A stretch of DNA of 64,000 nucleotides from Phycomyces blakesleeanus NRRL 1555(-) (taxonomy: Eukaryota; Mucoromycota; Mucoromycetes; Mucorales; Phycomycetaceae): the NCBI RefSeq assembly GCF_001638985.1, contig NW_017265169.1:309548-373547 (forward strand), written 5' to 3'. The notes below the pieces were generated by a model that saw only the letters and a program-made list of their open reading frames with translations, did no database searches and was not told where the DNA came from. The position numbers and the translations under genes are program-made. Shown in pieces: positions 13,405 to 26,532 of this stretch. The first letter of the stretch is position 1; the number at the start of each line of letters is the position of its first letter.

Positions 13405-14615
13405 ATAAATATTAGATATATATATATTTTAGTTTCCCCAACAATTCTTTCTACAAATGGCCATCGTTTTGTTATACACACAACAGATAAATAAGTAAAT
13501 AATTGTTATTATTATTTTTGTTTAAGAAACTCTGCTGACGCTCGGGCCCTTTTTTGTCTCACCTTGAATCCTACACCCCACACACACACACTAGAACACT
13601 AGAGCACTAGAGCACTAAAACACTGGGTACTTTTGTTTGGTGTTTGGTGTTTGGTGTTTGGTGTTTAGTGCTTGTTGCTTAGAATATGGTGCTCAAGCCT
13701 GTTTGTCCTTATTGTCTTGTGGTCTTGTGGTCTTGGCTCCTTTAAATTTTGTTGTTTAATAAAATTAAAGCAAAGTAATGGTCATTCTTCTAGTTTAAGT
13801 ATATAAAAAAATATTAAGAAACAAGGATTTCCTAATAAAGAAATAAATGGGGAACCTGCTTCATTCATTCATTTGTTCGTTTGTTTGTTTGTTTGCTTTC
13901 TCACTTGTCCTTTGTTCTTTGTTCTTTCTGTAGTCAATAGATAGGAAGCCTTGGGATCTAGTTACAAAGAATGGGGTAGTCGTAAAAAGGTGAACAGTTA
14001 GTCAGCTACCCAATAAGCAGCCAAGTGGTATGTACGTGTGAATAATCCATTTATCTATTTATTTATTTTATGGTGACAGGAAGAAATACAAGGCAACCAA
14101 TAGATTGATAGTACAACATGTATCAGGAATACTGGATTTCACAGATCCCATTCAAGAGTGTAACATCTTTTTGTCTAGACATCTTACTTGTTACTATTGG
14201 TTTAACTTTCATTTTTGAAACGTTAGATGCTCCTTTGTTCAAATTGCGATTTCTATTCTTCTTTTTATTTATTTATATATAAAATAAATTGGGAGATAAA
14301 AAATTATATGTCTTATGAATTACATCATCATCATCATCGTCATCATTTATATCAATCATTCAAAGCACACAAAGAAACAAAATCCAAAGATAGACAGATA
14401 AATTCTTTCCAGCCTTCCAAAAAAGGAATAAAAAGTGGGGAAGATGGTACATGATACATGATACATGATACATACCTTTTTGTATCTATTTATCAAAGAG
14501 ATACCCACGTTGGACGGATAAGCAAAATACTTTATAGAAATAGATTCCATAATTTTTTTTTATTTTATTTTTTAATATTATTCTATTCGTTCCTTCTTAT
14601 CTGTCAACTAAAAAG

Positions 14616-14655
<40 letters not shown>

Positions 14656-14854
14656 ATGGTGTGACGTATGAAAATGATTGATTGGACTAATCATCTTTCT
14701 TTTTGTTATTATTTCTTACTTATTTTTAAAACAACATATATATATAATTTTTTTTAATAAAATTTTCTTTGGTATAAAGGCATCTTTATCAATTTCTGCT
14801 CTTCTTCTCTTCCTACTCTCTCTGCTTCTTCTTTAAACATTCAATGATCCTGTC
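13405..14854. other. Intergenic region with simple repeats
   Basis: Contains CA, ACTAGAGC and GGTGTTT tandems (13571-13660), a TTCA/GTTT run (13860-13895), a CATGATA tandem (14450-14471) and (TA)n at 14621-14652. No gene or RNA is recognised. Confidence 0.5.
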
Positions 14855-15569
14855 ATGAGCGATCTCAACTGGTGTACCTTTTGTGATCATGCTATCAGCC
14901 AATACTCTGTAAGTCAAGTTTGCCTACCTATCTATCTACCAAATCAACCAGTCAATTTTATATATTTTTATATATTTAATTGCATTGCATTTCATTTCAT
15001 TTATTAATTTAATTAATTTATTTTGTTTATTTGATGTTTAGGAATCTCTTTATTGCAGCGAAAAGTGCCTTCGTGATGATGCTCTCCGCAACCATCCGTT
15101 GCTTGGTTACACCTATCGGGAGTTTGTCGATTTTCCTCGTCCATATTCAAATAAACGACCATTACTGTCAACCAAACAACAGTCAAAACAGTCCCAATCA
15201 TCCGTATATTCGCCCCCTATATCATCTACTCATACATCATCAGCCTTATCCGCCATCACAACCATAACCACGAATACTATCAAATCTACCGCAATCAATA
15301 CAAGTACCATATATAGTAATCACTGTAATCGCATCAGTACTACCAGCAATATCAGCAAGAGCAACAACAGTATTAGCAGCAGAATCAGTACCAGCTCAAG
15401 TTCCAGTAGCACTACTAGTACTACTAGTACTACTAGTACTACTAGCAGCAGTTCTTCAGTCTCCTTACCTTCAGTACACAACTCTCCCTTTAACATCCAT
15501 CCCACAAACTCGTTCCTACCAAAGATACCCCTGTCATTTGTTTCATTACTGTCAACCCAGATCTCATAA
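14855..15569 (+). CDS. Ecl1-like (extender of chronological lifespan) zinc protein
   Basis: Predicted 193 aa from two exons, 14855-14908 and 15042-15569. The N-terminus reads MSDLNWCTFCDHAISQYS, then ESLYCSEKCLRDDALRNHPL. The W-C-x2-C ... L-Y-C-S-x2-C spacing is the short zinc-binding motif of the fungal Ecl1/life-span regulatory family, small nuclear proteins linked to stress response and lifespan in yeasts. The remainder is Ser/Thr-rich low complexity with TS/SS runs (15350-15460), as in longer family members of filamentous fungi. The intron splits the zinc motif between its two Cys pairs. The assignment rests on that motif alone. Confidence 0.65.
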
Positions 15570-17552
15570 GTTTCATCTCCTCCCTTATCTAACTTTTGCG
15601 CCCAACTCCCCCGCCCCTCTTTTTTTTTTTTGCTTTTTGCTTTTTGCTTTTTGCTTTTATCTGACTCCCCCCGTTTAGCATCATTATTCTCTTTATTTAT
15701 ATATAATTATAATTATAATTATATATTCATTCATTCATTCATTTATTTATTTATTCAGAGCATCAAGTCCGTCTGACACCAAAAATAACACTTCTTTTTA
15801 TATATATATAAAAAAAATTACATTTTCTTACCGACTGAAACCAATCATGGGCTTGTGAAATTCAACCTCGAGGTTCGGGACTCAATTTTTATTTTGTATC
15901 ATCACCATCGCTACCATCATTATTATTTATCCACACACATTTATATACACTTTTTTTTGTTTTATTATTATATATATAAAAATAAATAAATAAATAAATA
16001 ATATTGTACATATATCATCATACTCCTTTTTTTTTTTTTTTTTTGGTCTGAATCTTTTCTTGGTTTGTACTGATAAGCTTAACTTTTCAGAGACTATTTT
16101 GACTTGTTGTAAAGTCCAACCTCTTCTTCATCATTAAAAAAGGGAAGAAGAGTAACAGGTTTGATGGTTGGTTTACAAAAGATAACCTACCTATTTTGTG
16201 CATTGAATATCATTTGGTTGATAGGGAATTCCACGCCCATTTTCTTCTTATCTATTTAGCTATTTAGCTATGTACCCTTCAAAGTCATAAATAATATATA
16301 CTAATTTGATATTTGATATTTTCATATAGTGTGAAAGATAACCGGGTAACATAATAACCTTGTTTTTCTTTTCTTTTGTTAATTCATCATTACACTGTAA
16401 ATTGCATCAAGATTATGATTTATAATTTATTTATTTTTATATATAACATATAGACAATCCATTTCTTACAGTGTTTGGGTTGATTGGTTAGATTGATCTA
16501 CAGATTGTATGAATGGGCTTGGTAAATGGTTTTATACTCTATTTAGTCATAATCCATTCAACATTTTACAAATTGATTTTTTACTTGCAAAATATGCACA
16601 TTCATTATTAAGCTAGTTCCTCGTATTCTTTATTTATCAAAGATTGCTTTCTTGGGGTAACCAATAAGAAGACAGAAATAAAAAAAAACTTTTTAAAAAA
16701 GTGAACACAAATGATAGTCTTTACTTGTATACACACACATGCGATGATCTTGATCACTAATATCTTACATTGTCACCAAGAGAAGTTTCATAATTAATCT
16801 TGGAAGATCAAGACACATTACTCTTGTACGAGTGTCAAGATCCAAGGAGAAATGACACGATTCTTTTCAGAAGAAAAGATGTGTGATTTGAATTTACACC
16901 ATATTCGAACACTTGGCTATTGTTGTATTTGAAATAATATGTAACGATGTTAAATGCTATAGAATATTATAGATCTATTTGTGATTACTAGAGTCAAAGA
17001 GAGAAAGAGTGCGAATAGCACATGTAACTGAAAAACGGTTGGGATACACCGACAAAAAGTAAAAGCGACATAGCAATTGGATGGGAAGAATCCAATCATT
17101 TGAATACTGCATTTTAATCCATTTTAGAATTATCCAAATTCCTGACATTAAATTTACTACTTACTTTTTTGCTTTTTGTTTTTTTAAAGAGGAGCTTTTT
17201 TATTTTTTATTATTCTGTTGTACAGAAAATGACACTGACCAAGAAAGCTGTTGTATTTATGTACAATTATACATCTATCTTTGGTACAATTATTTTTTTT
17301 CTACCTCTCTCTCTCTTATTCTTTTTTTTTTATTAATAATAATAATAATAGCAGTGGTAATAATACATAATAGAAAGATATAAAGGTACATTAATAACTT
17401 GGGTATCTTGAATAATTAATAAATTAGTTAAATAATTAATTAGAATAAATAAATAAAGAGAAGAAGTACTATTTATATGTAATCTTCTTGTAGTAACTAA
17501 AGATCATTCTTGGAGATTGAAAAGCCAAAGCCTGCAATTGGGTCTGGACAGG
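15570..17552. other. Two-kilobase AT-rich spacer, no gene supported
   Basis: Starts with a GCTTTTT tandem (15620-15658). It holds ATTC/ATTT runs (15725-15757), T-runs at 16029-16044 and generally unstructured AT-rich sequence. A 100-codon frame at 17081-17383 is Phe/Ile-rich and unconvincing. It could contain UTRs. Confidence 0.45.
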
Positions 17553-20038
17553 TCACTCTGCACGTGTCGCCACGTCTTGGTACGGTTGTCCTCCCTCCGG
17601 CAATTTAAAGAAGATCGGTTGGTCAGGGTCCAATTGAGTAGGTAATCGAATGTCCCAGTCCAAATCTTCGTGGCCGGCTGTCCCATTGCGGTAACCAAAA
17701 TTGTTGTCATTGCAATCTTCATTAATGTGGCCACTTGGACGAACAGCCTCAGAAGTAATAAACCCACCACTGTTATCAATATTACTCCCATGGCTGTCCA
17801 CACCCACATTCAGCCCTATACATACATATGTATATATCTATCAATCAATATCTTCATTCAATTTACACCCATACCCATACCCATACCCATGTTCATGTCC
17901 ACGCGAGTGCCCGTGCCAACACCCCGGCCATTCTGATCGCCTGTTTTAGAAGAATTGCGTCGTTGGTGATAAGCTGCATCCTCGGCTACTTTCTTTTCCA
18001 TAACGCCAGAATGGACTTCGTTATTGTTAGGGTTGTAAAGTCGGCGGCGCCAGAGAACCATGCGGGGTGGCGGCAGACTTGTATCAAACAGAGTCTCGTC
18101 TAGCATGCCGGTCACAAGAATAAAAAGGTTTTTGACGGGCAGAATAAACATAATCAGCAACGCGGCCGCATGGATGATGATCTGGATGTATGCTACCCAT
18201 TGGCGTGCATCCAGAGAGACCTCGAGACCAGGCAAAAATGCGATCGTCATCCAGGTCGTAATTAGCCGCAGGGTGCCAAACATAATGTAGTGTATATTGA
18301 TAGCCTGGTCTGCATAGGGCCATTGTGTCCAATGGAGCACATAATATGCCGACTCTACAAGGATCATCATCGTCACCTGGCTGACCGGGTTTGGCTGGCC
18401 CATCGCAACCGTTGCACTGACGATAAACTTGTACACAATCGTCGCCGTAAAGAAATAAAACTTGCCGTCTGCAAAGGTATTATAGAGCGACCCGAATCTG
18501 AGCAGCAAACTTGGTTCAGAATAAACAAGAGCCGATGGCCGTACGGACAGCAAGTCAAATCCAATGTAACCGTAGAGCAGAATCAGCGGAAACACGACAA
18601 TTATGGCAGCAAGAAAAGTGAGGTACCAAGGTGATGAAAGCATCAATTGATACAGACTGGTGATTAGCAGAGGAAGATAAAACAGAGAAAGCGATCTAAT
18701 CCCAACACCTATAATACATACATTATACATTAATATAATTTTTGTTGATTTAATACACATACCAATTGTGAAATCCAGCATCTTTCTGGATACATTAGTA
18801 TTGTTATTGTTATTATATTTTTTGTTTCTGTTTCTGATGCTGGTACTTCTGCCGATGCTGCCGATACTGCTGCTGTTACTATTTGTGAGGCTGTTGCTGC
18901 TGTTACTGATGTTGTTGATGTTCCGGGGATACTTTATATTGATAACAAGTAGTACAAGCCAGATAACAAGACACACACTTAGACAGCCAGCCAAGATGAG
19001 CAAATAATAGACCAGACAGGTTAAGAATTGGCCATTGATGTCAATCCCGAGTGCCAGCGCTACGTTGGCAATTCCGGTGCCGGCAACAGGGAGAAAGTGT
19101 GATCCGACAACGCCGGGGCCACTGTTGGGAGTGTCTGTGAATGATTGGCGTTTATTGAAACTGAGACCTTGGTGTGTGGGGTTTGATTGAGATGAAACAT
19201 CTGATGGAAAGATGCTGTAGATCGCGGCGTCGAGCCATTTGTTGGGGAAGAGGCCAAAGCTCCAACCGAGGTTTGAGATAAAGAGGGGGTAAAAAGAAGG
19301 AAAGGCCAGATTGAGCTGGCCTAGACTGACGATTGACTGGCAGTAGTGGATCACATCAAAGAAACCAGGGGTTTTGAGACGCAGGGCGGCGGGTAAATTT
19401 GCATAGTTTGAGGTGAAGAGCAAGATGTCTCGTTCTGTTTCGGGTAAACTGGCAAAGGACTGGAAAAATGAATTAAGGGCTGCAAAGACAGTGATTGCGA
19501 CAGGGATATATATGAACACCGTGCGCCAGGCCGGGTGTTGGTATCCTACAGAATTGACCACAAAACAAGCCATAGAGGTATCGTCTTTGATGATTTCGAG
19601 AGTGCTGGAGATGTCTCCGAGAGGAAGAGAGGTGTCTGGAGTGATGACCTTTTGGACAAAAGGAATGCGATTCGTAATGAGGCACTGAGAGTGACAGAGA
19701 GATTGGTTGCCCTGAACGGTCATCTTGACACCGATCTTTAATCGAGTGCTGAGGACATCTAAAATAATAGTAATAATAATAGATGAGTGTTTTTTTTTTA
19801 TTTTATTTTTATTTTATTTGTATAGACTATGATGACTGCTTAGAACTGTACATGAGAGGGGATGAACTGGTTGACTTGTAAATAAGGTACCGTTGATGAG
19901 GTAGAGTTGGCTAGTGGGGTCATAGAATCGAGTGGCGTTTAGTTGCCAGTCCGATTGAGCTGAACATTGAGTGATGTTGGATTGGGCATTGACAATAGAG
20001 CCGAGATATATGAGAAGAATAAGCGACGACCAAGCCAT
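17553..20038 (-). CDS. TRP-like / ML-domain integral membrane protein (Flc/Pkd2 family)
   Basis: Predicted 761 aa from exons 20038-19852, 19758-18763, 18708-17869 and 17815-17553. A signal peptide (MAWSSLILLIYLGSIVNA) leads into a Cys-containing ML-like lumenal domain (TRLKIGVKMTVQGNQSLCHS). Multiple transmembrane helices follow (for example WRTVFIYIPVAITVFAAL, LVYYLLILAGCLSVCLVIWL, YLTFLAAIIVVFPLILLYGY and a run ending IIIHAAALLIMFILPVKNLF). That order matches the fungal TRP-like family (flavin carrier/Pkd2-like proteins, ER or plasma membrane, calcium or wall stress). The cytosolic tail is Gly/Met/Asn-rich. Intron 2 (18762-18709) is 54 nt, in frame and stop-free, so retention would add 18 residues. 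The last donor lies within a GGTATG tandem, so its exact position is uncertain. Confidence 0.8.
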
Positions 20039-21028
20039 TATGGTCTTTAATGTATTTTTTATATAAATTATCTATAGATATAGATGGACACTCCTTTATT
20101 TTTATAAGGACACGATTCTATATACATACATACAAATTTCATATGTATATATAAATATCTGTGTTTTTCTTAAGATAAATAGAAAAACAAGCTCTAATTA
20201 ATCTATGGTGTGGCAATTGGATTAAAACCAAAATCATAATTTATATTATATTCATCCATACAAATTTGATCAATGCAAATTTGTTCTTTCTTTTGCACGT
20301 AAATTTTAAGAGTGAATATGATAATTTGTGAAGAAAGACAAAAGGATGTTACTTAGGGTGACTATCATTGATTATGTCACCTATAGATGTCAATCTCTCT
20401 GTTGACAAAAAACCAAGTGATGTATGGAATGCTGCTTTTCTTATTATGGATATTGTATTAGTGAAAAAAATATATATATAAAAATAAAAATAAAAATTCG
20501 CATCTCTGGAATGCCATATTCGGAGTGTTCACACTCACTACAATCATTTTAAGTTAGATCCCCGACAGGCATGAGCGAATGGCCTTTTTCCATTTTATTT
20601 TATTTGAGAAAAACTAAAAAACAAATGGCCTGATTTTTATTTGACCAAAAGCAAAAAAGAATAATAGAGAACAAGAAAAAACATTTATATAAATAAAATA
20701 AAATATACACCTATCTAAATAAGGTTAGCTGATTCAATTGATGTATTTCTATTTCCATTATTATTATTATTTCATTTCCCTTTTTTTTTTTTGTTTTTTT
20801 TTTGTTTATCTTTCTTTCCCTTTTTTCTTCTCTTTCCTTTCTCTCTTTCTCTTCCATTTTATTTTATTTATATTATATTCCATTTTATTTTATTTTATTT
20901 TATAATATAGTATAAATATCCTTTATACCTACAGAAGAAATATTTAATATATCTTTTGGCTTGTGTATAAATAAAATAAATAAATAAAGAAAAGACACAC
21001 ACAATATACATACATACAAAAGGAAGCA
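20039..21028. promoter_or_regulatory. Divergent promoter region, TRP-like / SREBP
   Basis: About 1 kb between two head-to-head genes. It is AT-rich with TTTTATT runs and TATAATATAG/TATAAATA boxes at 20900-20916, about 115 bp upstream of the SREBP start. I looked for a sterol-response-like ATCACNCCAC and saw no convincing copy. Confidence 0.45.
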
Positions 21029-24000
21029 ATGATGGAATCCTTTGCACCTCTGCCAGAAGACTTGTTTGACGATAACCTTCGTGACGACAACAACAACGCT
21101 TACCTTTCACTTGCCCAATTTGATGTCGGTCTTCAGCAACAAGCCCAGGCTGCACTTCAACAAGGTGCCTGGCAGGACTTTGACAATTTCTTACCAGTAG
21201 ACTACCACCCAATGTTCCTATCAAACCAACCCATCACACCACCCTCAACACACATTCCCTATGGACCAGACTCCACATTCATCTACGACACAAAAAAGCA
21301 GCAACAGCAGCAGCAGTTACCCACAGACCTCAACACAACCAACACAACCAACACAACCAACACAACCAACACTTGGCCAGAACCAGTAATAGTCAAGCAA
21401 GAACAGCACAGTCCAGAGACTGGCTTACTAGATTGCCAACCTCAATTCACAACCGTCTTCCCTGACTCCTCATACTTTGACCCCTCACAACCCCTACTCG
21501 ACTTTCTCCCACTCGACCCAACCGCAGACCTATTCGCTCAACCGACATTCAACCTTGGTGATTCTGGTAAGTTTTGCTTACCAAATCAAATCAAATAAAA
21601 CTTACAAATCTTTATTGTCTTCTTCTTCTTTAATATTCTTTTTAGTTTTGGTTGGTAGAGAAAAGGTCCCAATCCAAAGACTCAAAACCGCAAACAGTCC
21701 GTCCGGAAACACAACTCCAGTACTGCCAGGCGGTGGCCGTCAACTCAAAAAAACCGCCCACAACGCCATAGAACGCAGATACCGCAACAACATCAACGAC
21801 AGGATCGCTGAACTCAAGAACGCCGTCCCTGCCCTCCTCCACGCAAAGCCAAAGGACACCCGCACCGGAAAACGAGCACATCGGTCCATCGATGACGATG
21901 ACGATGACGGCGAAGACAGCGAAGAGTTCCTTGACGGTGTAGCCGTGGCAACAAAACTCAACAAGGCCACCATCCTCCGCAAGGCAACAGAGTACATCCT
22001 CCACCTCAAGAAATCAGGCGAAGACATGAAGCGCGAAAACGCCACCCTCCAGCACATCCTGGCCCAGATGCAGGGAGGTCCGGAAGTCCTGGTCCGCTAC
22101 CGTCAGCAAAAGATGCAGAGAGAACAGGAAGCCTTGCACCAGCAAATCGTCGACCGTCAGATGCTCAAACAACAACAGCAGCAGCGAAAGGCCGCAAGTC
22201 GCAAGCGCTCTCGCCAGCAATCATCCGCATTCGACACCCACGACGAATACGAGTCCTCGGCATCATCCACAGGCTCAGACCCTCTTACCCCTCCCGCAAT
22301 CTCAAACCGTGTCTACATGGCCGTCTTTATGGCCCTCACCTTTTTCTCAACATCTCCCCTCACAAGTGGTCCTAATGCCAGCGAGCAGTACCAAAACCAT
22401 CATCATCGTTCACGTACAGCTGGTCTGGACCAACAACAACAACAACAACAACAAGACATAAATATCGAATCAACCTCAGCAAACTTCTTTGTAGCCGATT
22501 TCTGGCCCACAGATCTCTGGTCTGTCTTGCGCACAACTGTCTTTGTCATCTGCCTTGTGCAACTCCTGATGCCAATCTTAAAAGCCACATTCTCCCCCTC
22601 GTTCAAACTTCGTCGTGTACCATCCGCCACCAACAGATCCCGCAGAGCTGCCCGTCAGCGTTCATCCGTAGCAACAAATAACAACACCGCAGGCCAAATC
22701 AGAGTTGTCCAGATCCACGACATGCTCATCCGCTCTCTCGAAGAGACCAACGACAGCCCTCCCCAGTCAACCCTTGGCCTTGTGCTTGGTTTCTCAAAAG
22801 AACTCACTCGTCTCGTATTCCGCCATGCGTTTGGCTACGAAATCTTCTATACTCCCCAGCCATTGGTCCAAGAATGGTCTAGTCTGCTGCGTTGGATAAA
22901 ACTCAACGAGGTGCTCTGCCTGGGCGGAAATCCAGGCTGTGGGTCTCTTATGATGCTCTACAGCTGTCTGCGCATGGTCAACCAGATGGATGTATTCGAA
23001 GACGAAGACGAAGAAGACGAGGACGAAGGCAGCGGTGGAATCTCTGCTGCTGATCTACAGGCCTCGCGCGCACGGGTCTATTGCACTGCCGCCATGCAGA
23101 TGTCTCTGCTGGTCCCCAAGCAATCCCTGGCCCGCACCTTGTCCAACCACTTTTATAGCCTAGCTCTTGAAGAGTCCGACCAGACCACTGCACCAATGTG
23201 GGTCAAGGCGCTTGCTGACTGGGAAGACGAAGATGAAGAAATCCAGGACACCCGGGCCTGGTCAGAGACCCTGACGGTGCTGTCGACCCAGCGCAACCCT
23301 ACATCAAACACTCTCTCGCTGTCTCTTACTGCTCCTGTGCTGGTTCCTGTCGTGCTCTTGTCCACTCTGCACATGCTCGATGCCCTGCAGTCCCAGTTCC
23401 ACCGACTGGCAGTTGTGATGACTGCATCTGAAGTCAGAGAAGAAGATTCCCAGATCTTTGCCGATTTCCTTGATCTTACTGCCGAAAACAACAACAGTAG
23501 CAAACAGCAGCCACACGACAGAGACGATCAGCTGCGTATTGTCCAATGGTTGGCTGCAGTTGGTGGAACCGTAGAGGCTTTGTGGAGCACAAATGAAAAG
23601 ACTCGCAAGGCTGATATTGAACATGCCTATTCTCTGCTCAGCACCCTTATAGTCCGCCAGATCCCCCGTGCAGTCACTGCCGAGAGCAATCTGGAGTCCA
23701 AGACACGGGCTAACGAGATTGACGAGATCATGAAGAGCGCGATCTGCCACACTCTCTCGGGTGCGATCATGATCAAGAACCAACAGATTGAAGCCGGCCA
23801 TTCTGAGCTTGTGAAGGGTGAACGGCTTCGGGCATCTGCCAGAAAGCTCGTCCGACACACCAAGGAAGCCAAGCGCAACGGAGGCCGTAGCAAACAAGAA
23901 GAATATAGCAATACGAACGCTAAGAATGCCAAGGATAATGTTGGTGCTGTTGGTGGTGGTAGTGGTGGATCGGTGTCAATTGAACATTCTGCTCTGGTCG

Positions 24001-24350
24001 TAGCTGACTTTGTTGTTGCCCTGGTTGGACTCGAGGCATGGATCAAGGTGTGGAAGACTGGTGAAAAGGAAGATGCGGGCGAACAGGTCCGTGACCTTAC
24101 ACTTGTCCTTCGCCGAATGATCAGCCAGCCATCTCTCAAGCTGCTGCAGTCAAACCAGAGTTTGATTATTCGTCTCAGTCGTTTAAACCGTTATGTTGCA
24201 CACCCCTCTGATGAAACCGACTCAGCATGCGATATGTCAGATCTTGAGGAAGAAGAAGAGGAAGAGGAAGAGGAGTCTGAGCTTTCTTCAGAGGGAGAAG
24301 TTTCCAAACGAGCTGACAGAGCACTCGATATTTTGCATGGTCCAGTATAA
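21029..24350 (+). CDS. sre1: SREBP-type bHLH transcription factor
   Basis: Membrane-tethered sterol/hypoxia regulator, 1080 aa from exons 21029-21566 and 21646-24350. The N-terminus is acidic and Gln/Asn/Thr-rich (activation-like). The bHLH begins KTAHNAIERRYRNNINDRIA, with the Tyr in ERRYR that marks SREBPs instead of Arg. After an acidic loop insert, helix 2 reads LNKATILRKATEYILHLKK. Two hydrophobic segments follow: VYMAVFMALTFFSTSP and LWSVLRTTVFVICLVQLLMP, with a short loop (lumenal in SREBPs). The long helical C-terminal domain ends in a Glu run. In the family, cleavage releases the N-terminus to the nucleus. Codon use is more GC-rich than in neighbouring genes, which suggests higher expression or selection. 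The double ATG at the start does not affect the call. Confidence 0.88.
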
Positions 24351-25099
24351 ATCAAATTGACTACCCCCCCCCCCTTTTATATTATTACTATTACTATTAC
24401 TATTACTATTACTATTACTATTATTATTATTATTATTATTTCCCCTCACATATACATATATATATATATATATATACACCTTCTCTCACTCACTCACTCA
24501 CTCACTCATATATATATATATATATATATATGCGTGTCTTTTTATTTCCTTTTTTGTTTTTTGCTATTATTTCCCCCCCTTTTTTTTACATTATTCACAA
24601 GCTCCATTTTACACATCAACCAATCCTTTAATATATATATATATATATATATATAAAATACACATACACACCTCATACACACCACATACATACAAACATA
24701 TATTACATATACACGCACACAAAACACAATATATAAATATATAATATCCACTCAAACAATTAAACGTATTGATTTAACTGCCTTGCTTGCATTATTGCTC
24801 ATTTATTTATTTATTTTATTAAGAAAAAAAGAAGTGCAGTTTCCATGATATTTATTATATATAACAGCTTTTCCTTTTATTCATAATTTATTATATTCCT
24901 TTATTCATTCATTAAAATATAAATTACTTGTTTGTTCTACATATAAAAATAAAAATAAAAAACACTCTACAAGCACACAAGCACACAACTAATAAGACTA
25001 GAATATAATATAATATATATAAAAAAATAATGGGGTTAATGGGTTTAATGATGGTTATAACTTATGATATATAAACTCTCTCTCTCTCTTTTTTTTTTT
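24351..25099. repeat. Dense microsatellite block
   Basis: Convergent 3' spacer with C10, (ATTACT)n at 24380-24425, (TA)n at 24452-24475, (CTCA)n at 24484-24508, further TA tracts at 24509-24531 and 24631-24654, and ACAC-rich sequence. No gene. Confidence 0.7.
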
Positions 25100-26492
25100 T
25101 TAATTGGTGGCTTGAACACTTCCGAGATCCAATAAAGCCAATAACTTTTGCATCACAAATCGATAGGCTCCTTCACTACCTGCCACCGAATGACAGTCGA
25201 GGATATAGAGTCGCATATCACTACATTGGCAAATCTCCAGTTCAAACAAGACCTGGTCTCCTTTGTCGATACTCGGGTCACCATAAATAGGCTCAGCCTG
25301 AGACAACCCAAAAGTAGCCGAATCTCGCCTTACTGTCTCGGAAACACCTTGAGCTTCTTCGACTTCTGAAACTCTACTTGCGGCAACAACCGACGCACGA
25401 TTTGCTCGGCGAGAGCACTGAAGCTTGTACCCAACGTCATTCTTGACATCAATTCCCAACGCAGTCAAGAGTCGGATGAGATCCAGCAGGACATCCATAG
25501 GTGGCCGCGAAGTCAGCACACGGCGGTCAATCGGGCCTTGGTAGCGACGTAAGCCAGATGCAGGTGAGGGAGGTGCAACATGTGTGAGACTGCCAGGAAG
25601 ACTAGGTGCACTATAAGCACTTTCACTTTCACTGTCTTCCAATGTAGGTGTAAGATCTATAAAAACACTAATATTAATAGCTATCATCATATTTACTATA
25701 TATGCAAACAACTTACTATGAGACCGTCTTTTAATCCATGTCATTAGCACATGTCTGCCACGATCCTCTTTGGGGGATGATCCCAATCCAGAGTTTCTTC
25801 GTTGCTGCTGTTGCTGTTGTTGCTGTTGCTGTTGTTGCTGCTGTTGTAATTCTTTGGGTTGGCGAATCATACTTGTACGTACACGAGCCATGGCTCCCCC
25901 AATACCATGATTAGGAGACAAAAGACTTTCGCTTACTGATGGCTTTTGAGGAGATGGCCCTTGTTTGGAAGGGCGGTTTATGGAAACACTTTGACTTGGA
26001 GGAGATTTGAAGTTCTTGTCGAGGTTTTTGTGGTTATTATTGGCTTGTGGAGGAGTGACAATGCCACGGACACTGGCCAGCAGTTTGGAGCGGAGTCGTG
26101 TGCTTGTAGAAGCAGTTGGTTGAGGGGCAGGTGGAATAGGCTTATTATTATTGTTATTATTGTTATTATTGTTATTAATATTATCATCATCATTTTTACT
26201 GTTGTTGTTCTCATTGGGATTGCTATTGGAAGATCGTCTGGCTGTAATAGAGTTGCTTGGCTTAAGAGTGGTTTTTTGAGTATTGTTATTGGTGATATTA
26301 GCACTCGAGTTGTTGTTCATGGCTTTAGGACCAGCAAGAAAACTCAATAGACGACGGTGACGGCCCAGATGAGCTCCACTATTTTCGGATGTCTTTTGTC
26401 CCTGAGAAACACCACCACGGGTTTCCTTTGTTGGATTCTCGGGTTTGCGCATTGGTCGAGGTGGAGTGGGATTAGGGGCTGAACGAGGGGTA

Positions 26493-26532
<40 letters not shown>

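Noticed and set aside
20190..20216. Sterol response element upstream of the SREBP gene
   Set aside because: GGTGTGGCAATTGG only loosely resembles an inverted ATCACNCCAC; not convincing by eye.
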